From M3007 sp964392655 (GTDB taxonomy: Bacteria > Bacteroidota > Bacteroidia > Chitinophagales > Saprospiraceae), in NCBI GenBank assembly GCA_964392655.1, contig CAYMQY010000004.1:1-64000 (forward strand): a stretch of DNA of 64,000 bases. The letters are read 5' to 3'. Below the pieces are notes generated by a model, which ran no database searches, had not been told where the DNA came from, and worked only from the letters and a program-made list of their open reading frames with translations. Position numbers and translations under genes: made by a program. Of this stretch, positions 51,003 through 60,149 are shown one piece after another (the stretch's first letter is position 1; the number at the start of each line of letters is the position of its first letter).

Positions 51003-54000
51003 ATGAAAATCGCTGAATTTTCCGTAAAAAACAGCCAGTTTACCTTCATAGTCTTCCTGGCTGTCATGGCTTTGGGAATTGGCTCGTTGCTGAATATGCC
51101 CCGGGCGGAAGACCCCAAATTCGAGGCGCCCGGCTTCACGGTCATTATCGTGTATCCCGGCGCAGGCCCGGCTGAAATTGAGGATAAAATCGCCGACAAG
51201 GTGGAGGCTCGACTCGGATCTCTGGAAAATATTGATCGCATGCGCTCCGTATCCGCCAACGGTGTGATGGTGCTGACCCAGGAGTTCAAACACGGTCAGG
51301 ACCCCGAAAAAAAATACGAAGAAGTCCTCCGGGAAATCAACGCCCTTCGGCCCGACCTGCCGCAAGACCTGTACCGCATCGAAGTGCAGCGGTTTTCGGC
51401 TTCCGACGTGCTCATTTTGCAAACGGCCATCCTGTCGGAAAATGCCTCCTGGCAGCAGATGCGCGAACAGTCCGAACGACTGGAGGACATGCTGGAAAAA
51501 ATCCCCGGCCTCAAGGGCGCCGACGTGTTCGGGTTCCCCAAACGCGAGGTGCGCATTGCGCTCAACCTGCCCCGCATGGCTGCCGAGGGCATTCCCGTCA
51601 GCCGGGTACTGGGCGCTCTGCAGAGCGAAAACGTGTCCATTCCCGGCGGCGCCGTGCATGTGGGTGAGCGGCAGTTTTTTGTGCAAACCAGCGGCGACTA
51701 CGAAAACATCGAAGATGTGCGCAACACCATCGTGTTTGCCAACGGCGGAAAAATCGTGTACCTGAAAGACCTCGCCGAGGTGGAGTTTGCCTACGAAGAA
51801 CCCCGCCACATCGCCCGCTTCAACGGCACGCGCAGCGTATTCGTGACGGCTCGCATGAAAAACGGCCAGAACATCGCCGTGGTGGGCCAACAGGTGAACG
51901 CCGTGCTCGAAACCTTCCGGGAAGACTTGCCGGCAAACATGGATTTTCAAAAAGTGCTCGACCAGGAAGACTCGGTCAGCAAACGTCTGAGCCGTTTTTC
52001 AAAAGATTTCGCCATCGCCATCTTGCTGGTGCTGCTCACCCTGCTGCCCCTCGGCACCCGGGCCTCGCTGGTGGTGATGATTTCCATTCCACTCTCCATC
52101 GCCATCGGGCTTTTTGCACTCGACATGCTGGGCTACTCGCTCAACCAGTTGAGCATCGTAGGCCTCATCATCGCCCTTGGCATACTGGTGGACGACTCTA
52201 TCGTCGTCGTGGAAAACATCGAGCGCTGGCTGCGCGAAGGCCACAACCGACGAGAAGCGGCTATTCTCGCCACCAAACAAATCGGCCTCGCCGTGCTGGG
52301 CTGTACCGCCACGCTCATCCTCGCGTTTTTGCCGTTGGTATTCCTGCCCGAAGCCGCCGGCGATTTCATCCGCAGCCTGCCTATGGCGGTGGTGACCACG
52401 GTGCTGGCGTCGCTGTTTGTGTCGCTCACCATCGTACCGTTCCTCGGCAGCCGCCTGCTGGCCGAGCACCACGACCCGCGCGGCAATATTTTCCTGCGCG
52501 GCCTGAAGTGGGCCATTTCCAAAACCTACGCCCGCCTGCTCACGCTCGGCCTGCGCTACCCGCGCTGGACGATGGTGGCCTCCGCAGCCATATTTTTGGG
52601 CGTGCTTGGGCTGGCAGGCCGCGCCGGGTTCACCGTGTTTCCGGCCAGCGAACGCCCCATGTTTTACATTGACGTGGAAACCGCGCCCGGCACCAACCTC
52701 GAATACACGAACCGGGTGATGCAAATGGTGGACTCCGTGCTGGCCGGCTACATGGCCGACGAGGTGAAAAACCTGACCCGCAGCCGGCAGGTAAACCTTG
52801 CAGCCACGAAAGATCAAAAACTGGAAACAAGCCGCTCGACATATCCCGGTCACGGTGCTCCCGCGCGTATCGTATCGTTCGCCACAAACGTGGGACACGG
52901 CAACCCGCGCATGTACTACAATGTGATCCCGCGCAACGAAAGCCCCGACTACGGCCAGATCATTGTGCAATTGCAGGACCGCACGCCGCCGCCCGTGAAG
53001 GTGGCGCTGATTGACGAACTGCGGGAAAAATTCAAAAACGTGCCCGGGGTCGTCATCACCGTGAAAAACTTCGAACAGGGGCCGCCCATCGAAGCGCCAG
53101 TGGCGATCCGGGTTTTCGGGGAAAACCTCGACACCTTGCGTTCCGTGGCCGCCCGGGTGGAAAACATGGTTTCCGAAATCGAGGGGGCGATTTATGTGGA
53201 CAACTCCATCGCAGCCATTAAAACCGATTTGCAGGTCAATATCAACCGCGACAAGGCGACTTCGCTCGGCATTCCCATCGTGGAAATTGACCGCACAATC
53301 CGGCTTGCTGTGGCGGGCCTGAACATGGGCAGTTTTTCCACGCCCGACGGCGACGAGTACAACCTGAGCGTTACGCTGCCTAAAAACACCGTATTTCCCG
53401 ACCTGGACGTATTCAAAAACATCTACGTAAACAGTTTGACAGGTGCTGCCGTGCCGCTCAGTCAGGTGGCTACACTGGAGTTCAAACGCGCCCCCAATGT
53501 CATCACGCACTACGACCGCGACCGGTACACGCTCATCACGGCGTTTGTAAAAAGCGGCTACTTCGCGCAAAAGATCAACGCCAAAATTCAGGAAAACCTC
53601 GAAAAGATGGATTTCCCGAAGGGCACGCGCTACGTCATCGCCGGCGAGGTGGAAACCAGCCAGCGCTCGTTCGGGGGTATGGGCACGATCATTTTGATTA
53701 CGATTTTCGGCCTTTTGGCTGTGCTGATTCTGGAATTTAAAACCTTCCGCAGCACCATCATCGTGCTCTCGGTCATTCCGCTTGGCGTTATCGGCGCCGT
53801 GCTGGCGCTGTTGGTCACGGGCTATCCGTTTTCGTTCACGGTGGTGGTCGGCCTTATTGCGCTCATGGGTATCGAGGTAAAAAACTCGATTCTGCTGGTA
53901 GATTTCACCAACCAGTTGCGCCTGGAGGGCAAGGGCATTGACGAAGCCATTCAGGAAGCCGGGGAGATCCGATTCGTACCGATTCTGCTCACTTCGCTCA

Positions 54001-54158
54001 CGGCTATCGGCGGTTTGATGCCCCTGGCCATTGAGGAAAACCCGCTGTATTCGCCGCTGGCGTATGTCCTCATCGGGGGGCTAATTTCATCCACGCTTTT
54101 GTCGCGGATCGTAACGCCGGTGTTGTACAAATTGCTGGCGCCGCGGGTAGTGCATTGA
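51003..54158 (+). CDS. RND-family efflux transporter permease (AcrB-like)
   Basis: A 1051-residue inner-membrane pump with the usual duplicated layout: TM1 near residue 12-31, a large periplasmic loop, TM2-6, TM7 near 522-540, a second loop and TM8-12. The proton-relay aspartates are in TM4 (LGILVDDSIVVVENIERWL). The N-terminal VKNSQFTFIVFLAVMALGIGSLLNMPRAEDPKF is typical of the hydrophobe/amphiphile (HAE) branch. It exports small molecules with the adaptor and TolC-like protein. Complete length; the stop is 9 bases from the end of the convergent toxin remnant. Confidence 0.95.
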   Translation: MKIAEFSVKNSQFTFIVFLAVMALGIGSLLNMPRAEDPKFEAPGFTVIIVYPGAGPAEIEDKIADKVEARLGSLENIDRMRSVSANGVMVLTQEFKHGQDPEKKYEEVLREINALRPDLPQDLYRIEVQRFSASDVLILQTAILSENASWQQMREQSERLEDMLEKIPGLKGADVFGFPKREVRIALNLPRMAAEGIPVSRVLGALQSENVSIPGGAVHVGERQFFVQTSGDYENIEDVRNTIVFANGGKIVYLKDLAEVEFAYEEPRHIARFNGTRSVFVTARMKNGQNIAVVGQQVNAVLETFREDLPANMDFQKVLDQEDSVSKRLSRFSKDFAIAILLVLLTLLPLGTRASLVVMISIPLSIAIGLFALDMLGYSLNQLSIVGLIIALGILVDDSIVVVENIERWLREGHNRREAAILATKQIGLAVLGCTATLILAFLPLVFLPEAAGDFIRSLPMAVVTTVLASLFVSLTIVPFLGSRLLAEHHDPRGNIFLRGLKWAISKTYARLLTLGLRYPRWTMVASAAIFLGVLGLAGRAGFTVFPASERPMFYIDVETAPGTNLEYTNRVMQMVDSVLAGYMADEVKNLTRSRQVNLAATKDQKLETSRSTYPGHGAPARIVSFATNVGHGNPRMYYNVIPRNESPDYGQIIVQLQDRTPPPVKVALIDELREKFKNVPGVVITVKNFEQGPPIEAPVAIRVFGENLDTLRSVAARVENMVSEIEGAIYVDNSIAAIKTDLQVNINRDKATSLGIPIVEIDRTIRLAVAGLNMGSFSTPDGDEYNLSVTLPKNTVFPDLDVFKNIYVNSLTGAAVPLSQVATLEFKRAPNVITHYDRDRYTLITAFVKSGYFAQKINAKIQENLEKMDFPKGTRYVIAGEVETSQRSFGGMGTIILITIFGLLAVLILEFKTFRSTIIVLSVIPLGVIGAVLALLVTGYPFSFTVVVGLIALMGIEVKNSILLVDFTNQLRLEGKGIDEAIQEAGEIRFVPILLTSLTAIGGLMPLAIEENPLYSPLAYVLIGGLISSTLLSRIVTPVLYKLLAPRVVH

Positions 54159-54166
54159 TTCAAAAT

Positions 54167-54439
54167 CTACTCTTGTCTATTGTCAATCAAAGCGACAATT
54201 TCGATTACATTACCTTGGGCGCGATAGACAAGAGAGGTCTGTGGGGTTATGACACATTTTCGGCATCCGGGGAATCGTTCCGATTCAGGAAAACCAAGCG
54301 GAACGGTTTTCAAAATTTTGACAAAACGGTTCAGCCGATTTTGAAAACCTCAACGTGACTGAGCCGACCACTCTGTTTCCAGGTAGTCCAGTAACGCCTC
54401 CAATTGACGAGCGGCCTTGGCAGAAAGGATTACGGTCAT
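54167..54439 (-). pseudogene. RelE/ParE-type toxin broken by an in-frame TGA
   Basis: From ATG 54439 the frame reads MTVILSAKAARQLEALLDYL... to codon 29, meets TGA at codon 30 (54350-54352), and then continues in the same frame for 60 codons to a TAG at 54167-54169 with typical RelE/ParE C-terminal features (FPGCRKCVITPQTSLVYR and VIEIVALIDNRQE). A single base change (for example CGA to TGA) would explain it. The ATG overlaps the antitoxin stop (ATGA), the usual toxin-antitoxin coupling. As sequenced, the toxin is inactive. A sequencing error remains possible but less likely than for a homopolymer site. Confidence 0.82.
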
Positions 54440-54675
54440 GGGTATCGGGCATTCATACGAGCGGTAAACGAATCGAAACCCTCGGTATTTCCCGCTTCAA
54501 GATCGGCAAGACCCTCGGCAATATCGGCCTGATCTTGCTCTGACAACGAATCGGCCCAGTCGCCTTTTGCTGTTTCCATAAGTAGCAATTCAATCAGAAC
54601 CAGAATTTCCTCGTCTTCCAGTTGTGCCAGAAGACTAATGGTATGCAATTTTCGATCAGAAAAAGTGGCTGTCAT
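54436..54675 (-). CDS. Antitoxin-like small protein
   Basis: A 79-residue acidic helical protein (TATFSDRKLHTISLLAQLEDEEILVLIELLLM, then SLSEQDQADIAEGLADLEAG). The end resembles antitoxins paired with RelE/ParE toxins in Bacteroidota (a short helix with EGLADLEAG, then a variable tail). Its stop overlaps the toxin ATG by 4 bases. It appears intact while the toxin is broken. A strong hairpin lies 34-85 bases upstream. Confidence 0.78.
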   Translation of the reverse strand: MTATFSDRKLHTISLLAQLEDEEILVLIELLLMETAKGDWADSLSEQDQADIAEGLADLEAGNTEGFDSFTARMNARYP

Positions 54676-54708
54676 AAAATCAAATCATTTCGTACAGATG
54701 AAATTGAG

Positions 54709-54760
54709 ATCGAGGTAAAATTCAGTCGCCTGCCGGCAAGCGACTGAATTTTGCCTCGAT
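54709..54760. repeat. 21-bp hairpin upstream of the toxin-antitoxin pair
   Basis: Arms 54709-54729 and 54740-54760 pair with a single mismatch around a 10-base loop (core AATTCAGTCGC / GCGACTGAATT). It lies between the end of the giant gene and the antitoxin start, both on the minus strand, and could end the giant's transcript or be part of the TA control region. Confidence 0.75.
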
Positions 54761-54832
54761 TCTGGAATTGAGATTCCAAAGGTATTGGTTTTCCCCATTA
54801 AAAAAATACAGGTCTACCCAAGACGGTTTTCG

Positions 54833-57800
54833 CTACCGTTCCAGCACCACGCGCCACGCCGCAACACCGGACTCGGCTCGAATCACAAGCGTGTACACGC
54901 CACCGGAAAGAACCGTCCAGTCCAGCGCAATTTGTTTTTGCCCCGGGCCGAATGCCAACTGCTGTGCCGTCCTGCCGAGTGCATCGAACACCGAAATCTG
55001 AAAATCGGTATTTGCCAAAACATCCGGGAGCACAACCAACACCCGCCCGCTTGTCGGGTTGGGATAAACGGCCACCAGGGCGCTCCAGTCGGCATCGTTT
55101 GTGCCAACCAGATCGCTCACCTCGAACGGCCCTGCNNNNNNNNNNNNNNNNNNNNNNNNNNNNNNNNNNNNNNNNNNNNNNNNNNNNNNNNNNNNNNNNN
55201 NNNNNNNNNNNNNNNNNNNNNNNNNNNNNNNNNNNGTGAAGGTGTAGGTGGTAGTCGTGATTCCCACGGGAAATTGCGAACCGCTCGGAAGGCCCTGGGT
55301 CAGGTCAAACTGGCCGCCCAGCGTCAGGCAGTTGTCTGTCGCGACGGGCGCCGTGTACGTCACCACGTTTTCGTCGGCACAACGGCGGATATTTGCCGGG
55401 CAAACCACCGACGGCGGTTCCTGATCCACCACCATGATCTGGAAACTCATTGTGCTGCTGTTCCCGGAAGCATCCTGCGCCGTGACGGTGACCGTTTGCA
55501 TCCCGAGTTGTGAACAATCGAAACTGGTGGGTACAAACCCCACGTCGCCGACCTCGCAGTTGTCGGTAATAACAAGCCCGAGGTTTTGGGCTGTTACGGT
55601 TACTGTGCCGGCAATACCCAGTGGCAACGGCCCCGGACCGGGCGTAATGACCGGCGGCACCAGATCATTGCCCTGAATCGTCGCCTGAACTGTGGCGGTA
55701 CAGCCGTTCGCATCGGTAGCCACGGCAGTGTATGTCCCGGCCACTAGTCCGGTCGCAGAGGGGCCTTGTTGGCCATTGTTCCAAAGAATCGAAATCGCGC
55801 CGCTACCGCCGCCGGCAGCCACAGAGGCCGAACCTTCGGCACTGTTCGGGCAATTCGTATTCACCACATTTTGCAGCGCGATTGTCAGCAACGGCGGCTC
55901 GTTCAGGGTAACGGAAGCCTCAGACGTGCAACCGTTGGCATCGGAAACCGTCACGGAATAAGCCCCCGCAGACAGGTCGCCGGCGGTTTTGGTGGTGGCG
56001 CCCGACGACCAGAGGTAAGTGAACGGGCCGGTGCCGCCGCTTGTGTTGACGGTGGCCGAGCCGGTCGCCTGACCGTGACAGGCAGGGTCGGAAGCGACGG
56101 CGTCGGCAAGCAGGTTGCAGTTGCTGCCCGTCACCTCGACGGTCTGTTCCGCTGTACACCCGTTTGCATCGGAAACCGTAACCGTGTACAAGCCGGCGCT
56201 CAGGCCGAAGATCGCAGGTTCGGTTTGGCCGGTGCTCCAGACAATGGTGTACGGCGTCGTTCCTCCGGTCGGGTTGGCGGTAGCCGTGCCGTCGTTACTT
56301 CCCGGCGCCGACATGGCCGTTGCGGTGGCGTTGGCCAGCAGCAGACCGGGCTGCTGAATTTCGAGGCTGATTGTGTTGGAGCAGTTGTCGCTGTCGGTTA
56401 CCGTCAGGGTGTAGGTTCCGGAACTCAGGCCGCTCAAATCCGGGGTGTTTTGCCCCGTTTCCCACGCGTAGGTGAACATCCCGGTGCCGCCGGTGACAGA
56501 CACGCCCAGTGCGCCGTCGGCTGCGCCGAAACAGGAGGCAGGTGTTTGTGCAGTCACTGAAATGGACAACCCGCCTTGCTGAATCACGGAAGCGGTGGCT
56601 GTGTTGGTGCAACCATTCGCTGTGTTGGTCAGCAACAGCCCGTACAGTCCCGGCGCCGAGGCCGGCCACTGCGGATTGCTGCCGGTGTTCCCCGTGCTGC
56701 CGTCGGGATTTGTCCAGGCGTGGTTCAGCAGCAAGGGATCAACGGAGGAGGTATTCGTCAGCAGCACCTCCGAGGTATTGCAATTCAGCGTACCCGACAC
56801 CGTCAGCGCCGCATCCGGAATTTGAATATCCTGAATGACCTGCACGGCGGCTTCATTGGTGCATCCGGTGGCCGCGTTGGTCACCAGAAGGGTGTACAGG
56901 CCGGGCGAACCGACCGTCGGCATCAGGGTGTTTTCGCCGGCAAGAATACCGGGGCCGGTCCATTGGTACACAAACTCCGGTCCCGACGAAGCCGTCGCCG
57001 TCAATTGAATTTGCGCCTGCACACAGGTCAGCGCTTGCGGCATTTCGATGGCTACCTCAGGCACATTTTCGTCCTGCAGTACGGTGGTAATATCCGTCGC
57101 TGTGCAGCCATTGACCGAGTTGGAAACCGTCAGCACATACGTGCCGGGAGTACTCACGATGGGTTGGAGGGTGGTGTAGCCGCCCGTCCACTGGTAGGTG
57201 AATTCTGGCCCCTGGCTGCTGCCGCTGCCGTCGAGCACAACCGACTGGAGGGTGCAACTCAGCAAGGCGTCCGGCCCCGCGTCGGCTATGGGCGGCGTCG
57301 TGTCCTGCAGTACTTCGACCGAATCGGCGCTTACGCAAAAACTGAGGGTATCGGTAAGCGTCAGGGTGTAAAACCCGGGCGCATTCACCACCGGCATTAG
57401 CGTGGTGTCGCCCGAAACAAAGCCCGGACCGCTGCCGCCGGGAGCGGGTGTGAATGCCCAGTTACGGACTATCCTTGGCCCGAAGGAAGAGCCTGAAGCG
57501 TCCAATTGAACCGTATCGGCAAGGCAATTCAGCGGCGCCGGCAAGGCAATTTGTACCGTCGGCGGAATGGTGTCGTAAACAATTTTGACAGTGTCCACGG
57601 CGCTACAACCGTTCGCTGCGTTCAAGCCGCTGATGATGTAAATCCCGATGCTGTCCACCCAGGGCATGAGCGTGCTGTCGCCGGAAAGGATGTGGCCGTT
57701 CGGCGTCGTCCAGATGTAACTGAATTCCGGCCCGCCGGAAGACTGGCCGGCGTTGATTCGAACGGAATCGGCTACGCAATTAAGTGTGGGCACCGGTTTT

Positions 57801-59659
57801 TTAATGACAATAACCGGTGGCGCGAAATTGCCGCCTACGCTCACGGTATCGGTGTTTTTGCAGCCGTTCTGGGTATTTGTTACGGTCAAAATGTACAGGC
57901 CAAGCGAATCCACTGTGGCGGTTGGGCCGTTTACGGGGCCGGCAAAATGGCCGTTCGGTGTCGTCCATTCGTAGGCGATGCCCGGCCCGCTGCTGCTGCC
58001 GGCGCTGTTCAGGTTCAGGCTCGGGGTGATGCAATCCAGAGCGCCCGGCGCCTCGGCATTGGCCACTGCGTTGGGAAGCACAATGGATTGGGCGACGTTC
58101 ACGGTGGCTTTGGCGGTGCAGCCGTTCACGTCGTTTGTCACGGTGAGGGTGTACACGCCGGGAGCATTTACCATACAATTATTCAGCGTAGTGGCGCCCG
58201 AAACGATACCCGGCCCGGCCCATTGGTACGAAAAATCAGGGCCTGTGCTGCTGCCCTGTCCGCTGAGTGTGACGGTACCAGGCACGCAGGTGATCGGTCC
58301 CGGAGCGGCGGCCATCGCCGTCGGCGGGGTGATATTTTGGGTGACGGTTGCCGAGGCGGTAGCGGTGCAGCCGCTGATGTTGTGGGTGACGGTGAGCGTA
58401 TAGGTGCCCGGCTGGTTCACCGTGGGCATCAGGGTGCCCTGCCCGGAAACGATCCCGGCTGCAGGTTGCCAGTTGTACACGACATTCGGCCCGCTGGACG
58501 AGCCGGTTCCGTCGAGTACAGTGGTTTTTTGCACGCACGTCAGTTCTTCGCCGCCGCTCGCGTCGGCCATGACCTGCAAGGGGTCGGGAAGTACGTTGAT
58601 GGAGGCGGATTTGGAGCAAATGCCGTCGCCGGTATCGAACGAGACGGTGAGGGTGTACACGCCTGGTTCGTTGACGGTGGCTACGGGGGTGTTTTGCCCG
58701 GAAAGAATGCCCGGGCCGTCCCAGGAATACGAATAACCCGGCCCGGAAGAAGACCCGCTGCCGTTGAGTTGAATGCCGTTTTGAAGGGCGCTGCAAGGCA
58801 AAATGATGGAGGCCGGCAGTACTACATTCACCGTCGCTACCGCCACATTTACCTGATCGGACACCGTGCAGGCTTTCGACATAAAAATATCGTCGAGCGC
58901 AAAGTCGTCTCCGAAAAGGCCGTTTCCGCTGTTGTTCAGGTTGCGTATGCACAGGTTTGCGCTTGTGGCGGCGCCGGAATACCAGACTGCCGTAAACTGC
59001 ATCCACTCGCAGCCGCTGGAGGGCGGGTTGAAGGGTGCACCGACGGGACTGTTGTTCACGGCAAATTGCAGCGTCGGTGGCGAAATGGGCGAAGTCATCA
59101 TCCAGGCGCTCAGGAAATACCAGGAGTTTGCCATGACCGGGATGGTCTGGCACCAAATCTGGTTGTTCGGGTTGCCGGTGCCATTGATCAGCATGAGGTT
59201 ACCGGTACCGTCGCCGTAGGTATGGTCGTCGCATGGGGGAAAATTGGCCAATACCAGCGACGGTGAGGTGGTGAGCACATAAGTACCCGGAAAAATCGGC
59301 GTAGGATTGTAGGTAAGGCTGGAAGTAAAACCGGTATTGCCCAACTCAAAAGCGGGATTGACCACCAGATTGGGCGCCGCCGGGTCGAATGCTGCCCCGG
59401 TTAGGGTGTAGGTAACCGGACCGTTGACCGTGGCTGTCGGGTTCAGGATGGTCGGGTCATTCAGGCCTGTGACGGGCGTCCACCGGAAGCCGATATAGTC
59501 GCCGGTGACGCTGCCGTCGAGTTGTACCGTTTCGCCCGGGGTGCAGACGAACTTGTTCGGCCCGGCATCCACGGTGATAGCGCACTGGGCATGCAGGTTA
59601 TTGGAAAAAGCAATTAACAGGCAAACAGGTACAAAAAGGGTGTAGAGACTTTTGAGCAT
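54833..59659 (-). CDS. Giant Ig-like/SprB-repeat T9SS type A protein with internal gap
   Basis: About 1600 residues, interrupted by 100 N (55136-55235). Signal peptide (MLKSLYTLFVPVCLLIAFSNNLHA), an N-terminal PKD-like and carbohydrate-binding-like region (about 25-270), then about nine homologous Ig-like repeats of about 75-80 residues (core LDGSGSSSGP...YQW...GTYTLTVT...NGC), about four SprB repeats (VSDANGCTAEQ and similar), one HYR domain near the gap, and a T9SS type A sorting domain (VAVYPNPTSGRVLVVLP, FDALGR, GVYTLVIRA). Probably a long surface adhesin. The gap removes part of the HYR region; the frame agreement across it depends on the arbitrary N count. Confidence 0.9.
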   Translation of the reverse strand: MLKSLYTLFVPVCLLIAFSNNLHAQCAITVDAGPNKFVCTPGETVQLDGSVTGDYIGFRWTPVTGLNDPTILNPTATVNGPVTYTLTGAAFDPAAPNLVVNPAFELGNTGFTSSLTYNPTPIFPGTYVLTTSPSLVLANFPPCDDHTYGDGTGNLMLINGTGNPNNQIWCQTIPVMANSWYFLSAWMMTSPISPPTLQFAVNNSPVGAPFNPPSSGCEWMQFTAVWYSGAATSANLCIRNLNNSGNGLFGDDFALDDIFMSKACTVSDQVNVAVATVNVVLPASIILPCSALQNGIQLNGSGSSSGPGYSYSWDGPGILSGQNTPVATVNEPGVYTLTVSFDTGDGICSKSASINVLPDPLQVMADASGGEELTCVQKTTVLDGTGSSSGPNVVYNWQPAAGIVSGQGTLMPTVNQPGTYTLTVTHNISGCTATASATVTQNITPPTAMAAAPGPITCVPGTVTLSGQGSSTGPDFSYQWAGPGIVSGATTLNNCMVNAPGVYTLTVTNDVNGCTAKATVNVAQSIVLPNAVANAEAPGALDCITPSLNLNSAGSSSGPGIAYEWTTPNGHFAGPVNGPTATVDSLGLYILTVTNTQNGCKNTDTVSVGGNFAPPVIVIKKPVPTLNCVADSVRINAGQSSGGPEFSYIWTTPNGHILSGDSTLMPWVDSIGIYIISGLNAANGCSAVDTVKIVYDTIPPTVQIALPAPLNCLADTVQLDASGSSFGPRIVRNWAFTPAPGGSGPGFVSGDTTLMPVVNAPGFYTLTLTDTLSFCVSADSVEVLQDTTPPIADAGPDALLSCTLQSVVLDGSGSSQGPEFTYQWTGGYTTLQPIVSTPGTYVLTVSNSVNGCTATDITTVLQDENVPEVAIEMPQALTCVQAQIQLTATASSGPEFVYQWTGPGILAGENTLMPTVGSPGLYTLLVTNAATGCTNEAAVQVIQDIQIPDAALTVSGTLNCNTSEVLLTNTSSVDPLLLNHAWTNPDGSTGNTGSNPQWPASAPGLYGLLLTNTANGCTNTATASVIQQGGLSISVTAQTPASCFGAADGALGVSVTGGTGMFTYAWETGQNTPDLSGLSSGTYTLTVTDSDNCSNTISLEIQQPGLLLANATATAMSAPGSNDGTATANPTGGTTPYTIVWSTGQTEPAIFGLSAGLYTVTVSDANGCTAEQTVEVTGSNCNLLADAVASDPACHGQATGSATVNTSGGTGPFTYLWSSGATTKTAGDLSAGAYSVTVSDANGCTSEASVTLNEPPLLTIALQNVVNTNCPNSAEGSASVAAGGGSGAISILWNNGQQGPSATGLVAGTYTAVATDANGCTATVQATIQGNDLVPPVITPGPGPLPLGIAGTVTVTAQNLGLVITDNCEVGDVGFVPTSFDCSQLGMQTVTVTAQDASGNSSTMSFQIMVVDQEPPSVVCPANIRRCADENVVTYTAPVATDNCLTLGGQFDLTQGLPSGSQFPVGITTTTYTFXXXXXXXXXXXXXXXXXXXXXXXXXXXXXXXXXXAGPFEVSDLVGTNDADWSALVAVYPNPTSGRVLVVLPDVLANTDFQISVFDALGRTAQQLAFGPGQKQIALDWTVLSGGVYTLVIRAESGVAAWRVVLER
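55136..55235. other. Scaffold gap (100 N) in the giant gene
   Basis: Exactly 100 N. No overlap between the flanks is seen, so real sequence is missing between the HYR domain and the sorting domain. Confidence 0.97.
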
Positions 59660-59791
59660 ACGGAGCGGATTGTACAGTGCAGTAAAATTGTGCTCGTAAA
59701 AGTACGCAGTGAGGTGAAACTGCTGCTTTAAAGTTGCAACGCTTTACGGCGGATTTTGCGCAGGCGAGTAGGGGTGGGTTTAGCCAACGGC

Positions 59792-59825
59792 AAAAAAAAA
59801 CGCCGCCCGGAGTGTCCGGACGGCG
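59792..59825 (-). terminator. Rho-independent terminator after the 48-residue protein gene
   Basis: On the minus strand a GC-rich stem (CGCCGTCCGGA pairing with TCCGGGCGGCG, one mismatch) is followed by nine T. It lies 30 bases after the stop at 59855. Confidence 0.88.
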
Positions 59826-59854
59826 AGTCGTATTTTCATAATTTTTTTTCAGCC

Positions 59855-60001
59855 TTATTCTTCGTCATTGTCGAAGCCCCCCCTCAAGCGGTATTTTTCA
59901 CGTTCAACGGGTTTGAGTTTTTTCTTTTTGTGGGATGTCTGCTGGAGTTCGCGTTCATCCGAGCGGCGGGTGTCTTTTTTGCCTTTTTCCCAGTGTCTCA
60001 T
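59855..60001 (-). CDS. 48-residue basic protein of unknown function
   Basis: A 48-codon gene starting MRHWEKGKKDTRRSD and ending GGFDNDEE, rich in Lys and Arg (KKKKLKPVEREKYRLRGG) with an acidic tail. It has its own canonical -33/-7 promoter upstream and a strong terminator downstream, which makes a real transcript likely. The basic body and acidic tail suggest binding to nucleic acid or the ribosome, but no family is recognised. Confidence 0.75.
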   Translation of the reverse strand: MRHWEKGKKDTRRSDERELQQTSHKKKKLKPVEREKYRLRGGFDNDEE

Positions 60002-60088
60002 GGCAAAAGCGCTTTTGTAAAGGTTGTTAGAATTTGGTGAAACAATCGCTTGGCGCTACAAAGCCGACCTTGTTGCTCCAAACAGGCA

Positions 60089-60118
60089 CAAAAATAGGCG
60101 GTATCCTGTATTGTGCAA
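60089..60118 (-). promoter_or_regulatory. Complete Bacteroidota promoter of the 48-residue protein gene
   Basis: On the minus strand TTG (60116-60118), a 19-base spacer, then TATTTTTG (60089-60096), an exact TAnnTTTG. Predicted leader is about 80 bases. Confidence 0.7.
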
Positions 60119-60149
60119 CACTGCGATTGTTAAATTTTGGGAAACCTGC

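Noticed and set aside
51999..53570. Minus-strand open frame of 523 codons
   Set aside because: Antisense to the RND pump; His-rich low-information translation with no recognisable domain.
54350..54352. In-frame TGA in the toxin gene as recoding (selenocysteine or Trp)
   Set aside because: TGA is a normal stop for many genes in this window, no SECIS-like context is evident, and RelE/ParE toxins do not use selenocysteine.
57506..59266. Plus-strand open frame of 586 codons
   Set aside because: Antisense to the giant repeat protein; its apparent repeats mirror those of the real gene.
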